This document shows, in pieces, positions 9,604-17,584 of a stretch of DNA of 64,000 nt; the first letter of the stretch is position 1, and every line of letters begins with the position of its first letter. The notes under the pieces are model-generated. The model was not told the DNA's origin and did no database searches. It worked only from the letters and a program-made list of their open reading frames with translations. The position numbers were made by a program, and so were the translations under genes. Source of the DNA: Polyangium spumosum (GTDB taxonomy: Bacteria > Myxococcota_A > Polyangia > Polyangiales > Polyangiaceae); assembly GCF_009649845.1 (NCBI RefSeq), contig NZ_WJIE01000012.1, forward strand, positions 163,914 through 227,913, read 5' to 3'.

Positions 9604-11510
9604 GCGAGGCGCGCCTCCACCCGCGCGGGCCGGCGCGTCGATGCCCTCGACGGCCAGAGCCATCCCATGAGCGAAATGGCCCCGAGCAGGGCGCCGACGG
9701 GGACGAACAGCAGATCGACCATCGCGCCCAGGAAGGCGACGGTGAGCGAGGCCGCGAGCCAGAAGGGCCATATCGTGGGCCCCGGCAGGACGACGCGGTG
9801 CTCGGGGACCGCCGCGAGGACGCTGGTGGAGAGCGTCTCCCGCTGCATGTCCGAAGGGTCGTCGATACGGACGCCGCCCGGCGGCTCGACGCTCCAGAGC
9901 GGATAGGTCCCGCGCACGACGGGGAGCTTGCAGAAATTGTAGACGGGGGGCGGCGACGAGACCGACCACTCGAGCGTGGCGCCGCCCCACGGGTCCGCAG
10001 GCGCCCGGCCTCGCTTCGTGGCCAGGCAAAAGACGATATCGGCGACCGAGACCATGACGCCGAGCGCGAAGAGGAGCGCGCCTGCCGTGGCGATTCCATT
10101 GCCCCTGTCCCAGCCGAGCCCGGCCAGATAGGTATAGGCGCGGCGGGGCATCCCCTGGAGGCCGAGGATGTGCAGGGGGAAAAACGTCACGTTGAACCCG
10201 ATGAAGACGAGCCAGAAGCTCACCCTGCCGGCCCGCTCGCCCAGCGTGACCCCCGTGATCTTGGGGAACCAGTGGTAGATCGCGGCGAAGATCGGGAAGA
10301 CGACGCCGCCGATGAGGACGTAATGAAAGTGGGCGACGATGAAATGGGTGTCCGTGACCTGCCAGTCGAACGGGACGGAGGCGATCATGATCCCCGTGAT
10401 GCCGCCGAGGATGAGGAGGACGAAGAAGCCGAAGACGAAGAGGAACGGCGTGTTCCACGCGGGGCGGGTCCCCCAGAGCGTGGCGATCCACGTGAAGAGC
10501 AAGACTGCGTTCGGAATGCTGATCAACATGCTCGCGACGGTGAAGAAGCTCATTCCGAGCAGCGGCAGGCCCGCGGGGTACATGTGATGCACCCAGAGGC
10601 CGAAGCTCGCGACGCTGATCGCGGCGAGGGAGAGCACGGCAGGCGTGTAACCCGCGAGCGGACGCCGCGCGGCCGTGGGCACGATGGTCGAGACGATCCC
10701 GAGCGCAGGGAGCAACATGATGTACACGTCCGGGTGACCAAAGAACCAGAAGAGGTGCTGCCAGAGCAGGGGGTCACCGCGGGCGGCGACGTTGAAGAAA
10801 TGCGCCCCGGCGAAGCGATCGAGCGCGAGGAGCAAGCTCGCGAGCACGAGCGTCGGCATGGCGAACACGATCATGAACGCGGTGAGCAAGATGGCCCAGA
10901 CGAACACGGGCATCCGGCTCAAGGACATGCCCGGCGCGCGCATCTTGAAAATGGTGACGATGAGCTCCACGGCCGCGACGAGCGCCGAGACCTCGAGGAA
11001 CGTGATCATCGTGACCCACATGTCGACGTTCGGGCCGGAGGACCAGCCAGGGCCGGAGAGCGGCACATAGGCATACCAGCCGGTATCGGGCGCGAGGCCG
11101 AGGAGCAAGCTGACATGGAGCGCGATCCCGGCGAAGAGATAGACCCAGTAGCCGAACGCATTGAGCCGAGGGAAGGCCATGTCGCGCGCGCCGATCATGA
11201 GGGGGACGAGGTAAATGGCGAGCCCCTCGAGGAACGGGACGGCGAAGAGGAACATCATCGTCGAGCCGTGCATCGTGAAGAGCTGGGCATACGCGCCGGG
11301 GCCGACGACGTCCGCCTCGGGCCGCGCGAGCTGGAGGCGCATCACGAGCGCCTCGACGCCGCCGATCAGGAAAAACACGAAGCTCGTGACGAGGAAGCGG
11401 GCGCCGATCGCCTTGTGGTTGACGTTCGTCAAGAAGCCCAGGACCCCGGGCGGATTCGCCCAGATACGCAGGAGCTCACGGTCGAGCCTGGTCGCGGCGC
11501 CGTCGCTCAT
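9600..11510 (-). CDS. ctaD: Cytochrome c oxidase subunit I (heme-copper oxidase) with atypical channel residues
   Basis: 636 aa with twelve or more membrane segments. Low-spin heme ligand His81 is in FTMHGSTMMF. Cu_B ligands are His259 in GHPDVYIM (with the cross-linking Tyr263) and the pair WVHHMY, and the heme a3 region is VAHFHYVLIGG. The D-channel entry Asp110 (GARDMAFPR) is present. Two landmarks differ: the usual HPEVY Glu is Asp261, and the K-channel signature P-T-G-x-K reads P333-N-A-V-L337, so the lysine is Leu. The start MSDGAATRLD overlaps the subunit II stop by 4 bp. The protein couples reduction of O2 to water with proton transfer; pumping efficiency may be altered. Confidence 0.92.
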   Translation of the reverse strand: MSDGAATRLDRELLRIWANPPGVLGFLTNVNHKAIGARFLVTSFVFFLIGGVEALVMRLQLARPEADVVGPGAYAQLFTMHGSTMMFLFAVPFLEGLAIYLVPLMIGARDMAFPRLNAFGYWVYLFAGIALHVSLLLGLAPDTGWYAYVPLSGPGWSSGPNVDMWVTMITFLEVSALVAAVELIVTIFKMRAPGMSLSRMPVFVWAILLTAFMIVFAMPTLVLASLLLALDRFAGAHFFNVAARGDPLLWQHLFWFFGHPDVYIMLLPALGIVSTIVPTAARRPLAGYTPAVLSLAAISVASFGLWVHHMYPAGLPLLGMSFFTVASMLISIPNAVLLFTWIATLWGTRPAWNTPFLFVFGFFVLLILGGITGIMIASVPFDWQVTDTHFIVAHFHYVLIGGVVFPIFAAIYHWFPKITGVTLGERAGRVSFWLVFIGFNVTFFPLHILGLQGMPRRAYTYLAGLGWDRGNGIATAGALLFALGVMVSVADIVFCLATKRGRAPADPWGGATLEWSVSSPPPVYNFCKLPVVRGTYPLWSVEPPGGVRIDDPSDMQRETLSTSVLAAVPEHRVVLPGPTIWPFWLAASLTVAFLGAMVDLLFVPVGALLGAISLMGWLWPSRASTRRPARVEARLA

Positions 11511-12493
11511 TGCAGGCCCCCGAGGTAGGCAAGGAGCGCGTGCAGATCGTCGGGGGCGAGGGTCGAAGGGGGCATACGATTGCCGGGTTTGTGGTCGTGC
11601 GGGCCGAGGATCCAGCCCGCGAGGTTGCCCGGCACGTTCCGCATCGTGGCCGCGGCGAGGGTGCGGCGGCTCGCGAGGTGCGTGAGATCCGGCCCGACGG
11701 CGCCCGTGGCGAGGGGCGGCGTGACGCCCTGGATGGCGTGGCAATGGGCACATTCGGCCTCGTGAAACACCTGGAGCCCCCGCTCCGCCACCGGACCGTC
11801 CGGGCCTCGCGCGGGCGCGCGTTGCGCCTCGATCCAGGCCGCGAACGCGTCCTCCGGCTCGGCCACCACGACGAGGGCCATGAGCGCGTGCTCGAGGCCG
11901 CAATACTCCGCGCAGCGCCCCAGGAAAATGCCGGGGCGATCGGCCTGGATCCAGAAGACGTTGGTGTGCCCGGGGATCATGTCCTGCTTGCCGGAGAGCT
12001 CGGGCACCCAGAAGTTGTGCACCACGTCGGCCGACGTGAGGCGCAATCGCACGGGACGCCCGACGGGCAGGTGGAGCTCGTTCGCCGTGAGGACGCGGTC
12101 ATCGGGATAAGCGACCTCCCACCAGAATTGATGACCCCGCACGTCGATGGTCAGGTCCATCGGTCCGCGTGGCTCGGCCACCACGCGGCCGACGACGATC
12201 GACGCGACGAGCATCCCGAGCACGACGAGCGTCGACAAGGCTGTTCCCACCAGGATCCAGCGCCTCACGGGCCTCGGGCCGCCGCCGCCGGAGCGTGGCC
12301 GCAGGGCGCCGTACACGAAAAGACCGATCGTGATCGCGGCGGGGACGAGGGTCGCGACGAGGAAAAACCAGAAGAGCTCCGCGATACGCTCGGCGCCCGG
12401 CCCGTGTGTATCGAGCGCCGCCGGCGGGCGCGCGCACCCGCCGAGGAGGACGACGAGCGCCGGGAGCACGAGCGAGCGGCGAGCCCGATTCAA
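11507..12493 (-). CDS. ctaC: Cytochrome c oxidase subunit II with fused cytochrome c domain (caa3 type)
   Basis: 328 aa. A lipobox-like signal peptide (LLGGC) is followed by two transmembrane helices, the cupredoxin domain and a C-terminal cytochrome c domain. The binuclear Cu_A ligands are visible in GRCAEYCGLEHALM (Cys, Glu, Cys, His, Met), with the upstream His in DVVHNFWVPE. The fused heme site is CAHCH near residue 245. This is the electron entry subunit of a caa3 oxidase. It overlaps the cytochrome b gene stop by 4 bp and the subunit I start by 4 bp. Confidence 0.92.
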   Translation of the reverse strand: MNRARRSLVLPALVVLLGGCARPPAALDTHGPGAERIAELFWFFLVATLVPAAITIGLFVYGALRPRSGGGGPRPVRRWILVGTALSTLVVLGMLVASIVVGRVVAEPRGPMDLTIDVRGHQFWWEVAYPDDRVLTANELHLPVGRPVRLRLTSADVVHNFWVPELSGKQDMIPGHTNVFWIQADRPGIFLGRCAEYCGLEHALMALVVVAEPEDAFAAWIEAQRAPARGPDGPVAERGLQVFHEAECAHCHAIQGVTPPLATGAVGPDLTHLASRRTLAAATMRNVPGNLAGWILGPHDHKPGNRMPPSTLAPDDLHALLAYLGGLQ

Positions 12494-13920
12494 TGAGGCC
12501 CCTCCGCGCGGAGACCGTCCATGGCGCGGAAAAACGCGACGAGATCGCTCAACTCTTCTGCCGTGAGGATGTCCCGGTACGCGGGCATGTCGCGGATTCC
12601 ATTCATCGTGCGGACGGTGATCTCCTCGGGCGAGAGGCGCCGCGCCACGTCGGTCAGATCGGGACCGTAATGGCCGCCCCTGCCGAGCGCGGTATGGCAG
12701 AGCTGGCAGCCACGCTCGGAGAACAGCGCCGCGCCTTCACGCGACGGCTCGCCGGCAGCGCCGAAGAGCTCGGGCGGCACGGGATCACTCGCGACGGCGG
12801 GGACCCAGGGCGCCCGGTAGCCGAGCACGAGGAGCGAGACGAACCCGATCACCGCGACGCCGACGGCGAGGATGGCCCATGGGCGGCGCGCCGGGTGCCG
12901 CTCGCCGCGCGGCGCGAGGATCGGTATCGAGAGCAGGACGAGCGGGGCCAGCACCGGCGCCCATACCATGACGAGCTCCTCGAGCCCGCGCGGCTTCACC
13001 CAGATGAGCGCGTAATACCAGCGCAAGAACCAGTCGGGCTGCGGGTTCGTCACGAGCACGGTCGGGTCGGCGGGCGCGCCGGGGCCCTTGGGCCCCACGA
13101 GGAGCGCGAGCGCGACGAGGGTCACGACGAGGACGGCCGCGAAGACGACCTCGCGCCACATCCCCCACGGGAAGTAATCGGCGCCGTGCCGCTCCGAGAG
13201 CTCGTGATACCATTTCCTGTACGTCTTCGGATCCACCGGCCGGCCCGCCTTCGGGGGCTCGGAGACGCCATTGCGGAAGACGAGGAAGAGGTGCAGGCCC
13301 ACGATGGCCGCGATGGCCAGCGGAAAAATGAAGACGTGCAGGGCAAAAAAGCGGCTCAGCGTGTGCCCGCCGATCGTCTCGCCCGCCAGGATGAGCTCCG
13401 AGAGCTCACGCCCGATGAGCGGCGTGCGGCCGGCGAACTTCGAGCCGACCACGACGGTCCAGACGCCGTTTTCGTCCCAGCGGAGGAGCTGTCCCGAGAA
13501 GCCCATCGCCATCACGAGGACGAGCAAAAAGACGCCGCTGATCCAGCTCATCTCGCGCGGGAACTTGAACGAGCCCGTCAAGAAGACGCGCGCCATGTGC
13601 AGGAACACGAAGAGCACCATCGCCGACGCGCCAAAATAATGTAATGCGCGGACGAATCGGCCCCACGAGGTCGCGTTCGTCAGGTGCTCGAGGCTCGCGT
13701 GCGCGCTCTCGGGCGAGGGGATGTACTGCGTGACGAGGGCGATCCCGGTGCCGACCTGGACGAGCAACGAGACGAGCGTGGCGAAGCCGAGCACGTACAT
13801 CCACGCCGTTTTCCCGGAATGGACGCCCGGAGGCACCTTGTGACCCGTGAACAGGTGCACGATGGGCTCGAGCTGCATCCGATCGTAAAACCAGCGGCCC
13901 AGGCGCGCGAATGGACGCAT
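12490..13920 (-). CDS. Cytochrome b with C-terminal cytochrome c domain (complex III)
   Basis: 476 aa. The N-terminal half is cytochrome b: heme-ligating His pairs lie in VRALHYFGAS/VFLHMARVF and RFFALHVFIF/IVGLHLFLV. The C-terminal half continues with helices of the subunit-IV type (PDWFLRWYYALIW) and three further helices. It ends in a cytochrome c domain with CQLCH near residue 400. Cytochrome b-c fusions of this kind replace a separate cytochrome c1. The gene abuts the Rieske gene (0 bp) and overlaps subunit II of the oxidase, so quinol oxidation and oxygen reduction are encoded as one transcript. No separate c1 gene is present in the window. Confidence 0.9.
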   Translation of the reverse strand: MRPFARLGRWFYDRMQLEPIVHLFTGHKVPPGVHSGKTAWMYVLGFATLVSLLVQVGTGIALVTQYIPSPESAHASLEHLTNATSWGRFVRALHYFGASAMVLFVFLHMARVFLTGSFKFPREMSWISGVFLLVLVMAMGFSGQLLRWDENGVWTVVVGSKFAGRTPLIGRELSELILAGETIGGHTLSRFFALHVFIFPLAIAAIVGLHLFLVFRNGVSEPPKAGRPVDPKTYRKWYHELSERHGADYFPWGMWREVVFAAVLVVTLVALALLVGPKGPGAPADPTVLVTNPQPDWFLRWYYALIWVKPRGLEELVMVWAPVLAPLVLLSIPILAPRGERHPARRPWAILAVGVAVIGFVSLLVLGYRAPWVPAVASDPVPPELFGAAGEPSREGAALFSERGCQLCHTALGRGGHYGPDLTDVARRLSPEEITVRTMNGIRDMPAYRDILTAEELSDLVAFFRAMDGLRAEGPH

Positions 13921-14469
13921 TCACTCCTCCGACCCGCGGCGCCCCGCGGCGCCGAGCGCTGCCTGGATGGCCTCGGTCCTGAGCTCCACGCGCCCCTCGC
14001 GCACGCGCACGTCGAGCCGCGGGAGCGGGCGCGGCGGCGGCCCCGCCGCGACGGCGCCGTCCCGGTGAAATGCGCCGCCATGGCACGGACACAGGAAGAG
14101 CTCCGCGCCCTCGACCCACCGGACCGGGCAGCCCACGTGCGTGCAATACGCGCCGAACGCGACGAATTCGTCCGCGGTCACACGCCGGACCCAGGCCGCC
14201 GTCTCGGCGGCCGGCCCGGCCCAGGAGAGCGGCGCGGGGTCGAGGTACGTGGACTTCACCGTCCGACCCACCTCGAATTCGTCCACGCGCCCGATGTCAC
14301 GCCAGACGGCCTCTTTGCGCCGACGAAGCGGCAAGAGCACGAGCCCGACGACGGGCGCGGCGAGCAGCGCCGCGCCGAGGCCACCGAGGCCGAGGCAGAG
14401 GCGTGAGAAGAACCGGCGACGTGAGGGATCACCACACGTCCCCGGGCAACTCGGCTGGGTACGATCCAT
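13921..14469 (-). CDS. Rieske [2Fe-2S] protein of the cytochrome bc complex
   Basis: 182 aa. The N-terminus has a twin-arginine-like motif (SRRRFFSRL) before a hydrophobic helix, as expected for a Tat-exported, membrane-anchored Rieske protein. The cluster motifs CTHVGC and CPCHGG supply the two Cys/His pairs. It accepts electrons from quinol at the outer face of the membrane and passes them to the cytochrome c domain of the neighbouring cytochrome b-c fusion. It is the first gene of the minus-strand operon; the 184 bp up to the divergent sterol-desaturase-like gene should hold the operon promoter. Confidence 0.9.
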   Translation of the reverse strand: MDRTQPSCPGTCGDPSRRRFFSRLCLGLGGLGAALLAAPVVGLVLLPLRRRKEAVWRDIGRVDEFEVGRTVKSTYLDPAPLSWAGPAAETAAWVRRVTADEFVAFGAYCTHVGCPVRWVEGAELFLCPCHGGAFHRDGAVAAGPPPRPLPRLDVRVREGRVELRTEAIQAALGAAGRRGSEE

Positions 14470-14653
14470 TCGTTCTGCCCCTACGGCCGTGCCGCGCCGC
14501 GCTGGGAGCGAGCATCCGGCAGCCAGAGATTGGCCGTAGAATCGAGCTCACGCCATGGGTTTGGCGGAGGGTTCTCCCCTCGGTCCCCCGTCCAGCCGTG
14601 TCGGGCACCTCCGGAGATTGCGGTCGCGGCGCGGCGGCACCATAGCGGTGCGA

Positions 14654-15493
14654 ATGTTAGGAACGCGCACGCGCCGCATCCGACAGGCCCGCTCGCTCGC
14701 TCGGCCGAGCTTGCTGGCTCGGGCCGCGCCCCCGCTTTGCGCCCTCGCGGCGCTCGCCGTTCTGGAGCGAGCTTTTCCTCGCCGCGTCCGCGCCGAGCCC
14801 ACGGGGCCGCGCGCCCGGCGCAACCTCGCGTTCGCCTGCCTGGGTGTCGTCACCAACCTCGCGCTCAATCGGCTGCTCGTCCTGCCCGTCGCGCGCGTCT
14901 CCGTCCAGCGTCGCTTCGGGCTCTTGCAATGGCTGCGGCTCCCCTTCGCCGTGGAGACGGCGCTCGGCATGGCGTGGCTCGACTACACGCTGTACCTCTG
15001 GCACGACCTGTCGCACCGCGTGGGCGTCTTGTGGCGCCTGCACGTCGTCCACCACGCGGATCGCGACATGGACGTCACGACCGGGCTCCGCTTCCATTTC
15101 GCGGAGCTCGCCGCGTCCCTGCCTCTTCGAGCGCTCGTCGTCGGCGCCTTCGGCGTGAGCCCCCGGGCGGTCGACCTCTGGCAGAGCGCGATCGTGGTCT
15201 CGAGCCTCTTTCACCACGCCAACCTGCGGCTCCCGGCCCGGGTCGAGCGATGGCTCTCCCTCGTGCTCGTCACGCCCCACATGCACGAGATTCACCACTC
15301 CGAGTCGGCCGCGGACCGCAACACGAACTTCTCGAGCGGCATTGCCTTGTGGGATTCGCTGCACGGCACGAGGAAGGACGCGCCGTCCGAGGCCGTCGTC
15401 ATTGGCTTGCCTGCGTCGATCCAGGGCGACGCGTCGACCCTCCACGCGATGCTCGTGCGCCCCTTCGCGGGGGCCGCGTCCACCACGAAGTGA
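14654..15493 (+). CDS. Sterol desaturase / fatty acid hydroxylase family protein
   Basis: 279 aa membrane protein with the His clusters of the di-iron family: HDLSHR, HVVHHAD and HEIHHSE. Family members introduce hydroxyl groups or double bonds into sterols, fatty acids or carotenoids; the substrate is not evident. The start chosen is the first ATG after which the sequence is clearly coding; a GTG two codons upstream (14648) is equally possible, while the reading frame further upstream (from 14555) reads as promoter region. Divergent from the respiratory operon. A perfect 12-bp palindrome (CTCCTCGAGGAG, 15499-15510) lies just after the stop. Confidence 0.8.
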   Translation: MLGTRTRRIRQARSLARPSLLARAAPPLCALAALAVLERAFPRRVRAEPTGPRARRNLAFACLGVVTNLALNRLLVLPVARVSVQRRFGLLQWLRLPFAVETALGMAWLDYTLYLWHDLSHRVGVLWRLHVVHHADRDMDVTTGLRFHFAELAASLPLRALVVGAFGVSPRAVDLWQSAIVVSSLFHHANLRLPARVERWLSLVLVTPHMHEIHHSESAADRNTNFSSGIALWDSLHGTRKDAPSEAVVIGLPASIQGDASTLHAMLVRPFAGAASTTK

Positions 15494-15610
15494 CGCACCT
15501 CCTCGAGGAGCGATCCATTCTTGACGGAATGCCCGTGCGCCTTATCCCCTGTGTACAGGTCGCGTCTGCCCGCTGGGCACACGTCGCCAGGAAGAGGGAA
15601 AGGGGGCAAC

Positions 15611-16141
15611 ATGGCTATCTGGAGATTCGCGGTGCTCCTCGTGGTATCGCCCTTGGCGCTTGGATGCGCGGCGGAGGTGGAGGTACCGAACGGGGATATC
15701 GCCGAAACGGAGGCGCGCGCGGAGGAGTCGCCGGGCGGCGCAGCCGAGGGCGCGCCGTCCGACGCGAGCTCCGCCGAGGCAGAGGCGGAGGCGGAGGCGG
15801 AGGCGGAATCGGAGGTCGAGGAGAATTCGGCTTCTGCTGCTACATCAGCAGCCTCCGAGGGAGGCGTCGTGGCGGCCTCGGCCGCGGCCGCCGCGGATGC
15901 AGATACGGATGCAGACGCCGACGCAGACGCGGCGGCCGGCGATAGCAGGAGCGACGTCCGAAACGTGAACGTCGTGCTCGTCCCGGACAATGGTGGCATG
16001 TACGCGCTCCTTCTGGCCTTGATGCGGAGCGACGACAGGGAATCGGCCGCGGCGACCCTGAAGCTCCTCGAAGAGATGCTCGAACGCCAGAAGGCGCTGA
16101 ACGAGCAGCTCGTCGAGGCGCTCCGATCCTCGAGAAACTAG
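15611..16141 (+). CDS. Lipoprotein with Ala/Glu and Ala/Asp low-complexity tracts
   Basis: 176 aa. The signal peptide ends in a lipobox (SPLALGC). The middle is made of alternating Ala-Glu (about residues 55-70) and Ala-Asp (about 95-112) runs encoded by hexanucleotide-like repeats. The C-terminal 50 residues form a probable helix rich in Leu and Glu (AAATLKLLEEMLERQKALNEQ), which could be a coiled coil. No family is recognised. Because the tracts come in multiples of 3 bp, slippage would change length but not frame. The start follows a GGGG-rich ribosome site. Function unknown; a cell-surface spacer with a C-terminal oligomerisation helix is a guess. Confidence 0.7.
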   Translation: MAIWRFAVLLVVSPLALGCAAEVEVPNGDIAETEARAEESPGGAAEGAPSDASSAEAEAEAEAEAESEVEENSASAATSAASEGGVVAASAAAAADADTDADADADAAAGDSRSDVRNVNVVLVPDNGGMYALLLALMRSDDRESAAATLKLLEEMLERQKALNEQLVEALRSSRN

Positions 16142-16200
16142 GTACAGGCCGAGCCGAGGGGCCAGCCTCGGCCGGTCCCTCGCTTGCAAGAACCCGACGG

Positions 16201-17487
16201 GTGGGTTTCGTCCGCACACGCCGCGTCGGCCATTTGCTCGTCCTTTCGGCGCTCGCCTGCCTCACGGGCTGCGGCCGCCGCGCGGGAGCCGACACCACGG
16301 AGCGCCGGGAATCCCTGGGAATGCCCGCCCAGGCCCCCATCCACCTCGATCGTGCCACCTACGCCGAGCGCCTCCGCGCGATGTGGATCGGCGGCTGCCT
16401 CGCCAACTGGACCGGGCTCCGGACCGAAGGCGTCCGCATCACGCGCCCCTTCTTCACCGACGACGACTGGGGAAGGCCCCTCGGCCGCGACGGGGCGCGG
16501 ATCGATTTCGTGTTCCAGGATCCCTGGCAGGCCGACGACGACACCGACATCGAATACGTCTACCTGCACCTCCTCCACGAGGCGCGCTCGCTCCACCTCT
16601 CCCCCGCGCAGATCCGCGACGGATGGCGCGCGCACGTGAACGATTTCATCTGGGTCTCGAACCGGAGGGCGCGCGACCTCATGGAGCGCGGCGTCGCGCC
16701 GCCGGACACCAGCCATCCGGCGAACAATCCCGAGGGGCTGCACATCGACGCGCAGCTCACCACCGAGATCTTCGGCGCCCTCGCGCCGGGCATGCCCGAG
16801 CTCGCCTCGAGAATGGCGGACCTCCCCATCCGCGCCACCGCGCGTGATCACGCGGCGCACGCCGCTCGATTCCACGTCCTCTTGTTTTCCCTCGCCGCCA
16901 CCGTCGATCCGGAAAAGCCGAGGCGCGAGGAGATCGTGCGTATCGTCCGCGAGGCGAGGCGTCACCTGCCGGACGAATCGAAGGCCGCCGACGTCATCAA
17001 TTTCGTGCTCTCCGCCTATCTCTCGGCGAACGACAAGGACGACTGGGAGAGCACACGCGACGCCATCGCCCGTCGTTATCAGGAAGCGGCGCTCTTGCAC
17101 GGATTCGTGTACCGAGGCTTCACGGAGTCCGCGATCAACCTGGCCGCGGGCCTCCTGGCCCTGCTCTTCGGCGAGGGGAACTTCATGCGCACCGTGCAAA
17201 TCGGCGCCCTGTCCGGCTGGGACTCCGACAACGGCACGGCGACCATGGGCGCGCTCGTCGCGCTCCTCGGAGGCCTGCCCGAGCTCGAGGCCGCGTTCCC
17301 AGGGACACGATGGTCCGACCGTTACCACATTCATCGCACCCGCCCCACCCTGCCGGATCGAATGCCCGAGGACCCCGACGCCGAGGATACGTTCACGGGG
17401 ATAACCCAGAGGATGGTCGAGCTCGTGGACCTCGCCGTGAAGGAGGGAGGCGGGGACGTGGGAGCGAGGGGGTGGACGATCCGGTGA
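16201..17487 (+). CDS. Exported ADP-ribosylglycohydrolase-family lipoprotein
   Basis: 428 aa from a GTG start. The N-terminus is a signal peptide with lipobox (SALACLTGC), so the enzyme should be anchored outside the cytoplasm. The rest matches the ADP-ribosylglycohydrolase (DraG/ARH) fold. The first metal site is in DDDTDIEY (near residues 113-120) and the second in GWDSDNGTATMGALVALLGG (near 339-358), each giving Asp ligands for two Mg2+ ions. The family removes ADP-ribose from proteins or cleaves related bonds. Export is unusual, since most members are cytoplasmic. It lies between two other surface proteins. Confidence 0.82.
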   Translation: MGFVRTRRVGHLLVLSALACLTGCGRRAGADTTERRESLGMPAQAPIHLDRATYAERLRAMWIGGCLANWTGLRTEGVRITRPFFTDDDWGRPLGRDGARIDFVFQDPWQADDDTDIEYVYLHLLHEARSLHLSPAQIRDGWRAHVNDFIWVSNRRARDLMERGVAPPDTSHPANNPEGLHIDAQLTTEIFGALAPGMPELASRMADLPIRATARDHAAHAARFHVLLFSLAATVDPEKPRREEIVRIVREARRHLPDESKAADVINFVLSAYLSANDKDDWESTRDAIARRYQEAALLHGFVYRGFTESAINLAAGLLALLFGEGNFMRTVQIGALSGWDSDNGTATMGALVALLGGLPELEAAFPGTRWSDRYHIHRTRPTLPDRMPEDPDAEDTFTGITQRMVELVDLAVKEGGGDVGARGWTIR

Positions 17488-17584
17488 GAGTGTCGAGAGC
17501 GGGGGACGAACTTGTGTCTCGCGCGAGGTTGGAAGACTCGCAAGGAGCTTTACACATCCCCGACTTCTCGCCTACCTTGCGCCA

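Noticed and set aside
14555..14653. Longer N-terminus for the sterol-desaturase-like protein
   Set aside because: The added residues lie in the divergent promoter region and have no family similarity; the ATG at 14654 leaves an N-terminus of normal length.
15521..15548. Possible promoter TTGACG ... TTATCC upstream of the Ala/Glu-rich lipoprotein gene
   Set aside because: The spacing is about 15 bp and the -10 match is weak; in GC-rich myxobacterial DNA this cannot be supported without transcript data.
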